Positions 57,501-63,385 of a stretch of DNA of 64,000 nucleotides are shown here, in pieces. Positions within the stretch are counted from its first letter, which is position 1. Every line of letters begins with the position of its first letter. The stretch comes from Tretioscincus oriximinensis (taxonomy: Eukaryota; Chordata; Lepidosauria; Squamata; Gymnophthalmidae). The position numbers were made by a program, and so were the translations under genes. The notes below the pieces were generated by a model. That model was given only the letters and a program-made list of their open reading frames with translations. It made no database searches and was not told the DNA's origin. The stretch covers positions 727,500 to 791,499 of the forward strand of contig JAJVDF010000282.1 in the NCBI GenBank assembly GCA_022410635.1, given 5' to 3'.

Positions 57501-57817
57501 TTTTAACTATCACGCTGTCTTTCCTTGTTTCCCATATTTCTTCTCTGTCTTCACCCATCAAGCAGTGGTGGTTCAAGATTGACACAACATATGGGTGAAT
57601 CCTTCCTTTGACATACAGGTGTGGCACAAAGACTGTGACTGGGGTCTTCTTTGGCTGTGACCTGGTGAACTGGCTCGTGGAAGTTGGCCTTGCCTTTGAC
57701 CGTGGGGGAGCCGTGGTATATGGAGACAGACTGGTGAAAGGAGGCATCATCCAGCATATTGCCAATGAATTTGAGTTTCGGGACGAACAGTTGTACTATC
57801 GCTTTGTTGCCTGCTAG
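33090..57817 (+). CDS. GPR155: GPR155 / LYCHOS, lysosomal cholesterol-sensing membrane protein, 15 coding exons
   Basis: Coding exons are 33090-33555, 34056-34455, 37649-37814, 39544-39699, 41354-41437, 42478-42598, 44860-44944, 46061-46151, 47271-47478, 48979-49083, 50806-50939, 52205-52300, 52456-52520, 53295-53429 and 57619-57817. They total 2511 nt and 836 residues (human 870). All junctions have AG/GT and compatible phase. LYCHOS sits in the lysosomal membrane, senses cholesterol and activates mTORC1 by sequestering GATOR1. The N-terminal half is a PIN-like auxin-carrier-type permease fold (about residues 40-390), then a GPCR-like seven-helix domain (about 395-720) interrupted by a long Cys-rich cytosolic loop (about 545-655, the GATOR1-interacting region), then a DEP domain (about 745-832). 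The start ATG at 33090 precedes three N-glycosylation sequons at residues 11, 31 and 34. It is unusual in having Gln50 at the human Glu48 position and a C terminus about 34 residues shorter than human. Confidence 0.97.
33556..34055 (+). other. GPR155: GPR155 intron
   Basis: A 500-bp intron. CCCAGGGGTGGGTGGGTGAG and a relic resembling the right part of the palindromic MITE (TTCAGAATAAGGGCCAGTAC, about 33868-33900) are the only items seen. Confidence 0.6.
34056..34455 (+). CDS. GPR155: GPR155 coding exon 2
   Basis: The acceptor is TCTCTCTAG at 34055 and the donor is GTAAGT at 34456. It covers residues 156-288. It reads EALYKTTYPEYLQYIYLVAP, LMMLNPLGFIFCEIQ, LLRVLQNPIVFMVFIGIAS and SGSALFYLGLTMVGQIKKL, which are permease helices 4-8 of the PIN-like domain. 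Confidence 0.97.
34558..34632. repeat. 39-bp tandem duplication
   Basis: Two copies of ACCAATGACAGGGCTCAGAA...GCAGCCTCCAG, one after the other and differing at a few bases. Confidence 0.85.
37375..37547. mobile_element. palindromic MITE, copy 5
   Basis: CCCCATCCACACGGAGCCTT at the left, GGCACCGTGTGGATGCAGCC at the right, and CAGCCTGCCATAGCCTACAC in the middle. Same family as the copies at 27645-28166 and 29378. Confidence 0.8.
37649..37814 (+). CDS. GPR155: GPR155 coding exon 3
   Basis: The acceptor is TGTTCTAG at 37648 and the donor is GTATGT at 37815. It covers residues 289-344 and reads LLMPLLCREMVELLDK, then NHTSLSNYAFLYGVFPAAPG and ATQFNMEVEI. The last part is the second broken-helix motif typical of the PIN/AEC transporter fold. 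Confidence 0.97.
38065..38270 (+). mobile_element. tRNA-derived SINE (family B)
   Basis: TAGAGTGTTGGACTCTTATC and TGGTTGGATTCCACACTCC (A/B-box-like), then AGCCAGCTGGGTGACCCTGG, CTCAGCCCTACTTCACAAGG and the AAAAGGGCATTATAAATG tail. Confidence 0.8.
38743..38962 (-). mobile_element. tRNA-derived SINE (family B)
   Basis: In reverse: GAGTTGGTTTTTATATCCTG, CAAAGGGAATCAAAGCAGCT, GACTGAGAGAGCTCCAAGGA and CCCACTGCACCAGACTGG. It faces the copy at 38065, so transcripts across both could pair. Confidence 0.8.
39544..39699 (+). CDS. GPR155: GPR155 coding exon 4
   Basis: The acceptor is TTTATTTTAG at 39543 and the donor is GTAAGT at 39700. It covers residues 345-396 and reads ITSGMVVSTFVSAPIMYVSA, then SFDISIVSLVSL. 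It ends the permease-like part and begins the junction to the GPCR-like part. Confidence 0.97.
39725..39933 (+). mobile_element. CR1 LINE fragment
   Basis: The + strand has TTGAAAGGCAGCGTTTAAGA, CTGATTGAAGTGTATAAAAC, CATGCATGGGATAGATAAGG and GTTAGGACAGACAAGGAAAG. This is the coding strand of the same CR1 region seen in reverse at 5400-5600. Confidence 0.85.
39937..40225 (+). mobile_element. tRNA-derived SINE (family A)
   Basis: GGCACGAATGGCTCAGTCAG (A box) and AGATCGGGATTTGAGG (B-box region), then CAACTCAGCTATTTGAAAGC, GAGTCCCTTCGGATG and GGGTATAAAAATCTCTGCTT, with a (TTC)-rich tail. Confidence 0.88.
40226..40301. repeat. TTC/CT microsatellite at SINE tail
   Basis: A pyrimidine-only tract with repeated TTC and CTTCCT units directly 3' of the SINE, a likely expansion of its tail. 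Confidence 0.9.
40835..40925 (+). mobile_element. CR1 3' end scrap
   Basis: GAGATAGGATGCTGGACTAG and CAACAGGGCTGCTTTGATTT with TTATGTTCC form the + strand CR1 terminus. Confidence 0.7.
41354..41437 (+). CDS. GPR155: GPR155 coding exon 5
   Basis: The acceptor is TGTGTTTCAG at 41353 and the donor is GTGAGT at 41438. It covers residues 397-424 and reads VWSLAVILLSKKYKQFPHML, then TTNLLIAQ. It is the first helix of the GPCR-like domain. Confidence 0.96.
41438..42477 (+). other. GPR155: GPR155 intron
   Basis: A family B SINE split by another repeat occupies 42003-42389. The 41450-42000 stretch, including a 69-codon ORF at 41480-41689, shows no recognisable feature. Confidence 0.65.
42003..42389 (+). 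mobile_element. family B SINE interrupted by a dispersed repeat
   Basis: The 5' part (42003-42165) has GATTAGAGTGTCAGACTCTT and CCCCGTTCGATTGTGC. Then comes an insertion with GTAGATTGGTCTACGAAAGC (about 42190-42265), then the SINE 3' part (42306-42389, CTATGTAAGCTGCTTTGATT and AATAAAAACCAACTCTTC). Confidence 0.8.
42478..42598 (+). CDS. GPR155: GPR155 coding exon 6
   Basis: The acceptor is TCCTTTCAG at 42477 and the donor is GTAAGT at 42599. It covers residues 425-464 and reads FVSCIGMVLWNF, then LVFIFLYSSLYSAFLWTG. It holds two hydrophobic helices of the GPCR-like domain. Confidence 0.96.
42662..42967 (+). mobile_element. tRNA-derived SINE (family A), best copy
   Basis: GGCACGGATAGCTCAGTTGC (tRNA-like A box) and GGATTTCGAAGCCCTG (B-box region), then a body with CTGTAGCTCTAGCCAACCCA, AAGCATGAATTGCAAG, TACATGGGAACCACC and AATGTGAGCCTTCGGGC. 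It ends GTAAGCCACTTTGAGTCCCT and GCGGGGTATAAGAACC with a TTC tail. It serves as the reference for the other copies. Confidence 0.92.
42972..43335 (-). mobile_element. L2-like LINE 3' fragment
   Basis: TTATTTATATTCTGTCCTAT, CAAAGGTCCCAGGGCAGCC, CAGCATTTCTTCAACTAAAT and CCTATTCCATAGTCTGGGGG parallel the 3' region of the element at 25207-27035, with broken frames. Confidence 0.85.
43681..43850. mobile_element. palindromic MITE, 'TCAGGACT' family
   Basis: AGAACAAGACTAGTGG and AACCAGAAAAACAGG on the left pair with CTGTTTTTCTGGTTTTC and TTGTTCTTCAGGACTAAG on the right. Relatives lie at 21950-22060, 30090-30240, 30715-30920, 44030-44155 and 49140-49265. Confidence 0.75.
44030..44155. mobile_element. 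palindromic MITE, 'TCAGGACT' family
   Basis: TTTTTAATCCATCTTCAGCC, ACTAGACTAAACCGG and GTTTAGTCTTGTTCTTCAGG, then TGAAAATGGTTCAAAAG, form a short imperfect hairpin of the same family as 43681-43850. Confidence 0.7.
44860..44944 (+). CDS. GPR155: GPR155 coding exon 7
   Basis: The acceptor is TTTTTTCCAG at 44859. The donor is GTATGA at 44945, chosen because it keeps the frame into exon 8. It covers residues 465-492 and reads LLSLSLLLLKKRDAAKIPVG, then FIIIAGWG. Confidence 0.95.
44945..46060 (+). other. GPR155: GPR155 intron
   Basis: It contains dispersed-repeat copies (44975-45070 and 45660-45738), a poly-C run (45138-45147), an approximate 100-bp tandem duplication (45196-45262 and 45297-45375), a (GT)n stretch (about 45379-45390) and a hAT element (45738-45932). 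Confidence 0.65.
45738..45932. mobile_element. hAT/Charlie-like nonautonomous element
   Basis: The ends are GCATTGATTCTCAACCTTTT and CCGTTGAGAATCAGTGCT, imperfect inverted repeats of the 'CAGTGGTTCTCAACC' kind known from Charlie-type hAT elements. Flanking CTCTAAAG (45730-45737) and CTCTAAAG (about 45929-45936) are consistent with an 8-bp duplication. Confidence 0.82.
46061..46151 (+). CDS. GPR155: GPR155 coding exon 8
   Basis: The acceptor is TTTATTGCAG at 46060 and the donor is GTATGG at 46152. It covers residues 493-523 and reads IPAALVGILLAAGQRKDNVI, then DSAFFYGKHQ. It corresponds to human IPALLVGVLLITG and SIDSAFFYGKEQ. Confidence 0.96.
46152..47270 (+). other. GPR155: GPR155 intron
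   Basis: 46555-46662 has CTCCGCCCC repeats with GGAACTGTGTTCCGGCGCG and ends AAAAAAAGCCCTG, resembling a hAT-type end. 46676-46925 looks like a LINE-1-type 3' end. Elsewhere nothing is seen. Confidence 0.6.
46676..46925 (+). mobile_element. possible L1-type LINE 3' end
   Basis: ATCAATGTGATTGTGACTTT and TTTCTAATGGTCAAATTAAT parallel 24610-24650. It then has AAGGGGGAGGGAAGC and ends GAAATAAATAAAATG with an A-rich tail. Confidence 0.5.
47271..47478 (+). CDS. GPR155: GPR155 coding exon 9
   Basis: The acceptor is TCCTTGGCAG at 47270. The donor is GTATAT at 47479, chosen over CGTACG at 47429 because it keeps phase 1 and the SSICHSLADFSMDK segment. It covers residues 524-592 and reads IIFTAVIVFISILVSGVSLM, then a helix end and the first part of the large cytosolic loop, with ISQTNPADEPEREANEQ. 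Confidence 0.92.
47615..47985 (+). mobile_element. L2-like LINE 3' fragment
   Basis: The + strand encodes PARALKSAEEALLIVPS, the counterpart of the PARXLRSEGEGLLVVPS end of the element at 25207-27035. It continues through CATTCAGGAAACGCTTGAAG to CTGCCCTGAGGCCGTTGAG and AATGTAAATAAAC. Confidence 0.85.
48059..48259. mobile_element. 201-bp fold-back element
   Basis: The whole length is a near-perfect inverted repeat. TAGGCTGACCAGATGACCCC is mirrored by GGGGTCATCTGGTCAGCCTA, with a G-run at 48083-48090 against a C-run at 48221-48238, and an A/T-rich centre (TTTTCTGAGGAAAA against TTTTCCTCAGAAAA). CCTAAAG flanks both ends (48052-48058 and 48260-48266), extendable to 8 bp on one register. It is probably hAT-type. 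Confidence 0.88.
48512..48737 (-). mobile_element. tRNA-derived SINE (family A)
   Basis: In reverse: TTTTTTATACCCTACCCTTC, CGAAGGGACTCAGAGTGGCT, ACCCGAAAACTTACATG, GGGCGCTCACTCCTCTCCAT and TAACCCCTGAACCACC. It lacks the middle 'CCAACCCAGCTATT' block. Confidence 0.75.
48979..49083 (+). CDS. GPR155: GPR155 coding exon 10, Cys-rich loop
   Basis: The acceptor is CCCTTCTAG at 48978 and the donor is GTAAAG at 49084. It covers residues 593-627 and reads ECCDCQKPNAGPGCSEGEPG, then CSTRICDNDTQSIES. Seven Cys in 35 residues lie in the cytosolic loop region. Human has ETSCCSCSMGNGELHC here, so the exon is orthologous but diverged. Confidence 0.9.
49084..50805 (+). other. GPR155: GPR155 intron
   Basis: It contains a 'TCAGGACT'-type MITE scrap (49140-49265), a CR1 fragment (49345-49918), a hairpin TTGCTGTAGCTGATCG with CGATCAGCTACAGGAAA (about 50042-50085) and a CT-rich stretch. 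Nothing else is recognised. Confidence 0.65.
49345..49918 (-). mobile_element. CR1 LINE fragment
   Basis: In reverse: AAGAAGAGCCCTGCTGGGTG, AGTCCAGCATTCTGTCTCAC and the ORF2 end with MHGMDKMNRK, LEHLPYEIWLQCLSLFSLGR (minus strand, 49756-49920). Confidence 0.87.
50806..50939 (+). CDS. GPR155: GPR155 coding exon 11
   Basis: The acceptor is ATGTTTTCCAG at 50805 and the donor is GTAAGT at 50940. It covers residues 628-672 and reads ANRCLNPCSSQNCVLVQEEQ, then QLARHVLLCLLLIVGLFA. It is the end of the Cys-rich loop and the next membrane helix, with the human CNSQSCILAQEEE block conserved. Confidence 0.96.
50940..52204 (+). other. GPR155: GPR155 intron
   Basis: Half of it is the 611-bp hAT-like element (51080-51690). 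A G-run lies at 51979-51993. The remaining sequence shows no feature. Confidence 0.7.
51080..51690. mobile_element. 611-bp nonautonomous hAT transposon, copy 2
   Basis: In opposite orientation to 20241-20834. It starts TAGGGCTGCCATATTTTGG and ends CGGGACGTATGGCAACCCGA. The 8-bp duplication ACCACAAG is present at 51072-51079 and 51691-51698. It has the same GC-rich interior, with CCAATGCTGGAGGC palindromes and a GTGCGTGTACGTGCGTGC purine-pyrimidine alternation. Confidence 0.9.
52205..52300 (+). CDS. GPR155: GPR155 coding exon 12
   Basis: The acceptor is CTGTTTCCCAG at 52204 and the donor is GTAGAT at 52301. It covers residues 673-704 and reads NLSSCLWWLISQEPGRLYVE, then LQFFCAVFNFGQ. It is almost identical to human. 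Confidence 0.97.
52456..52520 (+). CDS. GPR155: GPR155 coding exon 13
   Basis: The acceptor is TTTTTCAG at 52455 and the donor is GTAATT at 52521. It covers residues 705-725 plus two bases and reads GFISFGIFGLDKHLIILPFK. It is the last membrane helix and the start of the cytosolic linker. Confidence 0.97.
52521..53294 (+). other. GPR155: GPR155 intron
   Basis: AT-rich, 774 bp, with no recognised repeat. A 75-codon ORF at 52651-52878 has no recognisable feature. Confidence 0.6.
53295..53429 (+). CDS. GPR155: GPR155 coding exon 14, DEP domain N-terminal part
   Basis: The acceptor is TGTGACCAG at 53294 and the donor is GTGGGG at 53430, a weak consensus supported by frame. It covers residues 726-770 and reads FEFLWGNKTVERRESSVPEE, then IRMTCQQFVNYHKETCV and the start of the DEP domain. 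Confidence 0.93.
53734..54297. other. unexplained block with open frames on both strands
   Basis: The minus strand is open for 187 codons (53734-54297) and the + strand for 118 codons (53932-54288). The sequence is less AT-rich than the intron around it. Neither translation has motifs that I recognise. The 53745-54045 part has the look of a nonautonomous DNA transposon. Coding function is not supported. Confidence 0.4.
54683..54870 (-). mobile_element. CR1 LINE 3' fragment
   Basis: GCAACATAAGAGGAGCCTGC, AGTCCAGCCTTCTGCCTCTC and CACCTGGGCAGTCAGAAAC match the CR1 3' end in reverse. Confidence 0.8.
55135..55297 (+). mobile_element. CR1 LINE 3' end
   Basis: CTCCTGAGATACCATTTGCA, CTGTTCAGACTGCCCAGGTG and GCCTGATCCAGTATGGCTCT with TTCTTATGTTCTATG form the + strand CR1 terminus, complementary to 5081-5240. 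Confidence 0.88.
55371..55614 (+). mobile_element. tRNA-derived SINE (family B), best copy
   Basis: GAACCAGTCTGGTGTAGAGG, TTAGAGTGTCAAGACTC (A-box region) and CCCAGTTCGATTCTGCC (B box), then AAAGCCAGCTGGGTGGGTGA, TCTTCAAAGCTCTCTCAGCC, CTTCACAAAGTGTCTGTTGT and GTAAGCCACTTTGATTCCC, with the tail GGGTTATAAAAATCAACTCT. Confidence 0.92.
56379..56600. mobile_element. pogo/Tigger-like MITE
   Basis: TAGGTAAACCCCCGTTATAA at the left and CAGGGTTCATTATCACAGGG at the right, with internal ATTATAATGAAACCCATTGT. It is a paralogue of 19091-19266. An L2-like tail scrap (TTTATATTTAGACCCCGCCC) sits inside at about 56513-56550. Confidence 0.55.
57619..57817 (+). CDS. GPR155: GPR155 terminal coding exon, DEP domain
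   Basis: The acceptor is GACATACAG at 57618. It encodes residues 771-836 and a TAG at 57815-57817. It reads CGTKTVTGVFFGCDLVNWLV, GAVVYGDRLVKGGIIQHI and EFRDEQLYYRFVAC. It forms the bulk of the DEP fold. The human protein continues past YRF with about 34 more residues (KSPEQ...), whereas here the reading frame stops two residues after YRFV. Confidence 0.96.
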
Positions 57818-59215
57818 ATCAGCAACAAAAGGAAGCTTTGGGAATAAGGATGCGCTTGTCAGCTAGCTAAAAGCCCCTTTGCCCAAGCTTTGTGGTTCCT
57901 GATGCATGCTGTCCTTTCCTAAACGTTCGCCTCTTATCCAAAGAGAATCAAGTCTCATGACTGAATTATTTCAGGGAATTATTTAAATTATGAACATACA
58001 GAGATGTATTTTTTTTTTTTTTTAAAAAAACATTTTCAAGAAAATTGTTTCTTTACTTGCCTGTGCAAATATTGCTGTAGATAAATCCTGGATTTGAAGA
58101 CAAGAGTTGTTTTCTCTTTAATTCTGTTTTTGAAGTCACATGATGTACTGGCAAAAAAGGGTGTTAGATATCAAGTATATTTTGTTGTTTTTCTTTCAAC
58201 ATAAAATCCTCTATTTCTGCTGACATAATGACTGTGAAAATTGATGTGGGATTTGAGGATTAGAAAAAAAAATAAGTATATGATTTTTGTTATTGTGCGC
58301 TAGCCAATCCATTTACAGACTGAAGAAACAAGACTGCAATCCTGAATACCATCAACTTCAAAGACTATGGAAATTTAGAGCTGTCTAAGAGTGCAGTACT
58401 TTGTTATAATTCATCTGTTATTTTGAAGTGAGCGGCTGACTTATAACTACTGAAAATTGAGCCATTTATTTTTTACAGTCTTCTAAACATAATAAACAAA
58501 GCCAGGCTTCAGCTGAGGTCACTGACATACACTTTTAATTAGGCCAAAAGCCTATAAAAGTAGACAAATACTTGAATGGGATTTTGAATACTATTTTCAA
58601 TATGCAGCTTAAAAAAATTAGATTTTGCTGGATGTGCTCCCGCTTTGAATTTGAACCTCTCGGTCTTCAATTTCCCTGAGGTAAAATGCACTTAAATGCC
58701 AATAACCCTGAACTGTTACACTGTCTGTTTCGAATGCTTGCCTTTTCCTGACTCTATGAAAGAATATGGAGTGGTAAAAATTATGCTGCAATCAGTAAAA
58801 TATAATATTTTTGTGCAATACTCCATTTTTTAAAAAATGAGTATTTTTAAACAATAAAAGGTAATACTGATATTTTAGGTGGAGTTCCTAGCAAAAGACA
58901 AGCAGCCTGATAGCCAACAGTAGTTAATTTGCAAATATCCAGGTTGCAACTTGTGTCAAAAAAATCAAACCACTTATTTTTATTGTCACAAGTGTAATTA
59001 TTTATGTTGCACAAGAACTGACTTAAATTTAGGCCAGTATTCTGCAGTAAAGAAAGCTATTTTATTAATTATGGAATTCAGGATGTTTTATTTCTAAAGA
59101 TAATCATGCCTTTGTCAATTTGGGGCAGAATGATGAGGAAATATGTTCTCCAAATATTTGGTATCTCTACCGTCTCCATGTTTCAGTTTATGAATAAAGC
59201 CAGATGTTTTCTCTT
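57818..59215 (+). other. GPR155: GPR155 3' UTR
   Basis: AT-rich sequence free of young repeats after the stop, with a T-run then A-run at 58011-58028 that could fold. Candidate polyadenylation hexamers are AATAAA at about 58488, 58852 and 59193. The last is followed by TTTTCTCTTGTAGTTGTGAC, a GT/T-rich downstream element. Confidence 0.6.
59193..59198 (+). terminator. GPR155: probable GPR155 polyadenylation signal
   Basis: AATAAA in TTTATGAATAAAGCCAGATG, followed within 30 nt by a T/GT-rich element. It marks the last repeat-free UTR-like stretch after the stop codon. Confidence 0.5.
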
Positions 59216-61140
59216 GTAGTTGTGACTGATCTTTTACCTCGAGCACCAAGTCCAAAATTGTTGTGATTTATGTGATCTTAAATTAGGATATGTTGGGATA
59301 ATGTGTTGTTATGATCAGAAAAAAATTATAGGGGATGATTACTCAGTTTTACAGACACATGTTAAGTGGAATCTCTAACATCACGCAACAGTGGTTGCAA
59401 TTCATTTTAAGGCATAGAGCTTGAATAGGAGGCTTCAAACACCCTCAGATGGATCCCAATACCTGCCCTTTGCAGTCTTCCCTGCAAATGTTAGACATGG
59501 GGAGATGAATTGGAAAGGATCTGCTACAATCTGCGCAGGCATGTGGATAGGCCCCTATTCTGAGATAGATCCAAAAATAAGACGGAGTTCAGAAAGAGTC
59601 CTGGACACTTTGCTGATGTTCTTTCACGACAAAACTAGACTAAAGCTACATTAAAACTGAAGTTGTGAATGTAGATTCTTTCCTACCAGGGTTAGGCAAC
59701 TGATTTTTGCTCAGTTGCTAAGGAATCCGTCTCTCACCTGGCAGATGGGGTTTCGAAGCCCTGTGTGGGACATGGGAAGGGGTGAGCACCTTCCACTAGC
59801 CTATAGCTCTAGCCAACCCAGCTATTCGAAAGCAAGAATTGCAAGAAATTGCAACTGACTGCAAGTAGATACATGGGAACTACCACAACCTGGTGGGGAA
59901 GATAGAATGTCAGCCTTCGGGTTGTAAGCCGCTTTGAGTCCCTTTGAAAGGTGAGAAAAGCGGGGTATAAGAACCCAGTAGTTCTTCATATAGTCCTTGG
60001 TGTTTAGAAACTGATTTTTATATTTAGCAATGTTGCTTCGAAGCAGTAAAATTTTAGACACACAAACAAGAATAATGAATTGTTTCAGATTTTTAGTTGC
60101 ATGTTGCAGGATTTTGCTAACAAGTAGCACTCTTGATTATTTTTAGTTCAGAAATAAATATTTTTCACAGGAAATCTTTTTACTTTAATCGCCTGCCCAC
60201 AGTTGCAAGCACTATTCTGTAGCCTCGAAAGTTGCTAACTTACAAAAGAGCTGTGGTTTAATACTGAAACTAACAGGTTCAGTCTTGTATGCATTTTTAT
60301 TTCACAGCCCTTGGGTTTTTATAATTAACGAAGATTGGAGAATCTAGTAGATTTTTACTCTAGAGCCTTGTTAATCTACTAAGCTAGAATTCTACCAGGA
60401 AAATAAGCAAAAGGGAGTAGGATGGTTTTAGAGTGCAAATCTCACTCTGTTAAAAAATACCAGTTCCTGGAATTAAAACTTGGGCACTTTGGGTTATTTC
60501 TCCTTTTGCATGTATTTTAGTTTATGTACCCTGTGCCTGCTTATGCATACATTTCAATCTATCAAAAAAAAAAAAAGGAAAAGCAGCTATCCTGGTATGA
60601 AAGAGTTTCAAAGACACGGGCAAATATTGATATATCTCAAAAGTACGGTAAATATACTGCTCGAAACAATCAAAGAAACACTTTAACATAACAGTGCATG
60701 TTAAAGTGTTCCCTTAATTGTTTTGAGCTGTATATGTTCCACTTCCAAAACACGGTTTCATTTCCAAACAATGGCAGATCGCGGACTAGCCATTATTCTA
60801 GATANGGTACAATCTCGATATAGATCTTCATAAGGTCTTCATAATCTTCAAAAAACTTGTAAATAATACAAAATACCTTCGTAGAAAAATATTTTTGTAG
60901 GATAAAATGATTCCCTTCAATTGCCCCAATTGATTACTTTTCCTACTCAAAAGTTTTTATTTACAAGGTTTTTCAGCCTTCTGAATATTATGCAGACCTT
61001 ACGAAGAGTTCTTCTAGGCTGCTTCTGACCAGCGGTTGCCTGGCAATGTCAGCTGGCAGTTGGTTTTTGTCAGTTGATTTCCTGTTTGGCTGGACGCTAA
61101 CCTAAGCCGGAGGAGACGTAGCACCAGCAGCTGCAAGATG
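59216..61140. other. intergenic
   Basis: It contains a decayed relic of the palindromic MITE (about 59425-59610, with ATGTGGATAGGCCCCTATTC), a family A SINE (59709-59987), an A-run (60568-60579) and an inverted repeat CAGTGCATGTTAAAGTGTTC with ACACTTTAACATAACAGTGC (about 60677-60713). No gene is seen. Confidence 0.6.
59709..59987 (+). mobile_element. tRNA-derived SINE (family A)
   Basis: GCTCAGTTGCTAAGGAATCC, GGGGTTTCGAAGCCCTGTG, CTCTAGCCAACCCAGCTATT, TACATGGGAACTACCAC and GCGGGGTATAAGAACCCAGT. It is very close to 42662-42967, with a short deletion after CCTTCGGG. Confidence 0.9.
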
Positions 61141-61159
61141 GAGAGATTAGCCGCTNTTT

Positions 61160-63385
61160 GGCTAACGGAGACTTCGATGGCAATTCCCCCAGCTGGTTCC
61201 TTAGACCCAGGGGCAGGGGGAGAAGAGTTTTTAGAGACCTTGGACTCTTGAATGCAGGAGCAGATCTAAGTACACGAGGTCTCAGTCGCTATGGAGACAG
61301 TCTATCATCTGGGAGATGGGGTTTCAAAGCCCTGTGTCGAACCTGGGGAAGGCTGAGCACCTTCCACTAGCCTGTAGCTTTAGCCAACCCAGGTATTTGA
61401 AAGCAAGAATTGCAAGAAATTGCAGCTGACTGGAAGTAGATACATGGGAACCACCACAGNCTGGTGGGGAAGATAGAATGTCAGCCTTCGGGCAAAAATA
61501 CCCACTTTGAGTCCCTTTGAAAGGTGAGAAAAGCGAGGTACAAGAACCCAGTTCTTCTTCTAAAAGGAAGCAAGGTTCCTCTTCTGCCTTCTCTGGTTTT
61601 TCTTCAGATTCTTCTTCTGGAGAGAGGAGAAGGAGTGCTAGGAGACAAAAAGAGAGGAAGGCACCACAAGAGTGCCTCATCCAGGGGCTCTTCTTCTTCC
61701 CGGTCCCATAGGCGATGCCATCGCCATAGGAGGGACCCTGTGGACTTTACGCCCACAGATGGGGTGCCATCGCCAGAGCCGAGGCCTGATCCTGATTTGG
61801 AGGTGGAGCCGAGAAATGATAAGGATGAGAAGGACCAGGGAGTGCAGATTGTTGAACCTGCACAGCCTCACCTTTTTTTCTCTGGAATTGTAGCTATCTA
61901 TGGTACAGGACATTACACTGGCGCTCTCTTTGCCTATGTCCCAGCAGCAGAGGCCTGAGGCTATGGCAGAAGCGCACAATATTTTGTGGGCAATTCCCTA
62001 GGGGGAGGTGATGCTTCCCATACTCACGATGGAAGGACTTGGGAGCGCCCCACCGTCTGCCGTCGGTCCCTCGCAAACTGTTACTGCTTTCTGATCGAGG
62101 GTCTAGCTCAGGAGGTTGTGGTATCTTTGAGGCGGTGGCTTCATCTGGGTAGGTTAGCAATGGAATACCTATTGTGATTCCACTCAGAATAAGGTTGGTG
62201 ACTGATAAGGTTGGTTTGGGAGGTGGTTTGCTTGGGAAAATCATCGCAGGGAAAGTGGTCTAGATGGGAGACCAGATTAATTGGCTCGAACTCAAGGCCC
62301 TGGAATTAGCTTTGAGGGCTTTTCAGCCACTTCTGGAAGGCAATCATGTATTTGTTCTCACAGACAACATGACGGCCAAGGTGCACATAGGCAGGGAGGC
62401 ACAAAGTCTAGATCGTTGATGAGTTGGCAGTCAGTTTTCTAACACAGAATGAGTCTCATCTATCCTCCTTGCCTGCAATCCATATACAGGGCAAGATCAA
62501 TATCCAGGCAGACAGCCTCAGCANGTTTAGCCGCGTAGGAGTTTGTTCCCTCTTCTTCAGGCCATAGTCGTGGGCAGACCGTGGAGGTTGCCACTCAGAC
62601 AAGACNTCCTACTCCAAGGACAGACGGTGCATCCCAACCCCGCTGTGTTGGGTCTGACTGTGTTCAGACTCAGCGNAGGCTGTTGCAGAAAGCCGGATGT
62701 GAGAATGCGGTGGTTGAGACCATCTTGGCAGCCAAGTGATCATCAAGTTAGAGAGTGTACAATACTACATGGACAGCATTTGGATGCTGGTGTAGACTAA
62801 AGGTGGTTGACCAGCTTTGGTCCACTATTTTTCAGATGCTATCTTTTCTACAGGCTGGGGCAGTGAAGAAGCTAAGTTATAATACAATACGGAAGCAAGT
62901 GTTCGCCTTGCGGTCTGTGTTGGACCTCTGGGCAGGATGCAAGATGAAGTCTGGGCCTTCCTGGCAGGGCTCAGGGCTTCCTGTCCACCGGTGATTCCAC
63001 AGCATCCGCAGTGGAAGATTCGGTTGGTTTTGGCAGCGCTGATGGAGAGGCCCTTTGACCTTGTGTATTCTCTATGAAGGTGGCCTTCGTGGTCATTACG
63101 TCCACAAGGAGGGCTCTAGAAATGGCGGCTATGTTGGTATCTCAACCTTGTGAATTCATGGCAGAGGGGGTGATTCTGCAGTTACACGCGCAATTTTGTC
63201 CTAAGGTGGATTCTAGGTTTCACCGGTGACAGGAAATTTACCTATGTTCTCTCCAAGTCCTACTACTAAAAGGGAGGTGCACTTGCACCACCTAGATTTG
63301 CACTGGGCATTATCATGTACGTGGAGAGGACAAGGTCCTTTTGTAGGATGTCGTCCCTCTTTGTATGTTTTCAGGGAGCCCACAA
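61160..63385 (+). mobile_element. decayed DIRS-like (tyrosine recombinase) retrotransposon
   Basis: Pieces appear in DIRS order on the + strand. First is a Ser/Arg-rich gag-like segment (about 61563-61760, with SSRGSSSSRSHRR). Then comes an RNase H-like segment at about 62268-62417 (NWLELKALELALRAFQPLL, FVLTDNMTAKVHIG), and GKINIQADSLS at about 62490-62522, the 'adSLSR' end of RNase H. A recombinase N-terminal-like segment follows at about 62840-62960 (LSYNTIRKQVFALRSVLDLW), and PFVGCRPSLYVF at about 63340-63375, resembling the 'fR....LFV.F.G' catalytic-domain start. Many stops and frameshifts show it is dead. A family A SINE interrupts each side. The DIRS call rests on motif order from memory. 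Confidence 0.6.
61281..61562 (+). mobile_element. tRNA-derived SINE (family A)
   Basis: GGGGTTTCAAAGCCCTGTGT, AGCCAACCCAGGTATTTGAA, GAAATTGCAGCTGACTGGAA, CCACTTTGAGTCCCTTTGAA and CGAGGTACAAGAACCCAG with a TTC tail. It lies inside or at the start of the DIRS-like remnant. Confidence 0.9.

Larger units (their letters stand above)
53430..57618 (+). other. GPR155: GPR155 last intron, 4.2 kb
   Basis: It contains an unexplained block with overlapping ORFs (53734-54297), CR1 (54683-54870 minus and 55135-55297 plus), a family B SINE (55371-55614), a pogo-like MITE (56379-56600) and a GC-richer transposon-like block (56640-56950). 55620-56370 and 56960-57600 show no feature. Confidence 0.65.
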
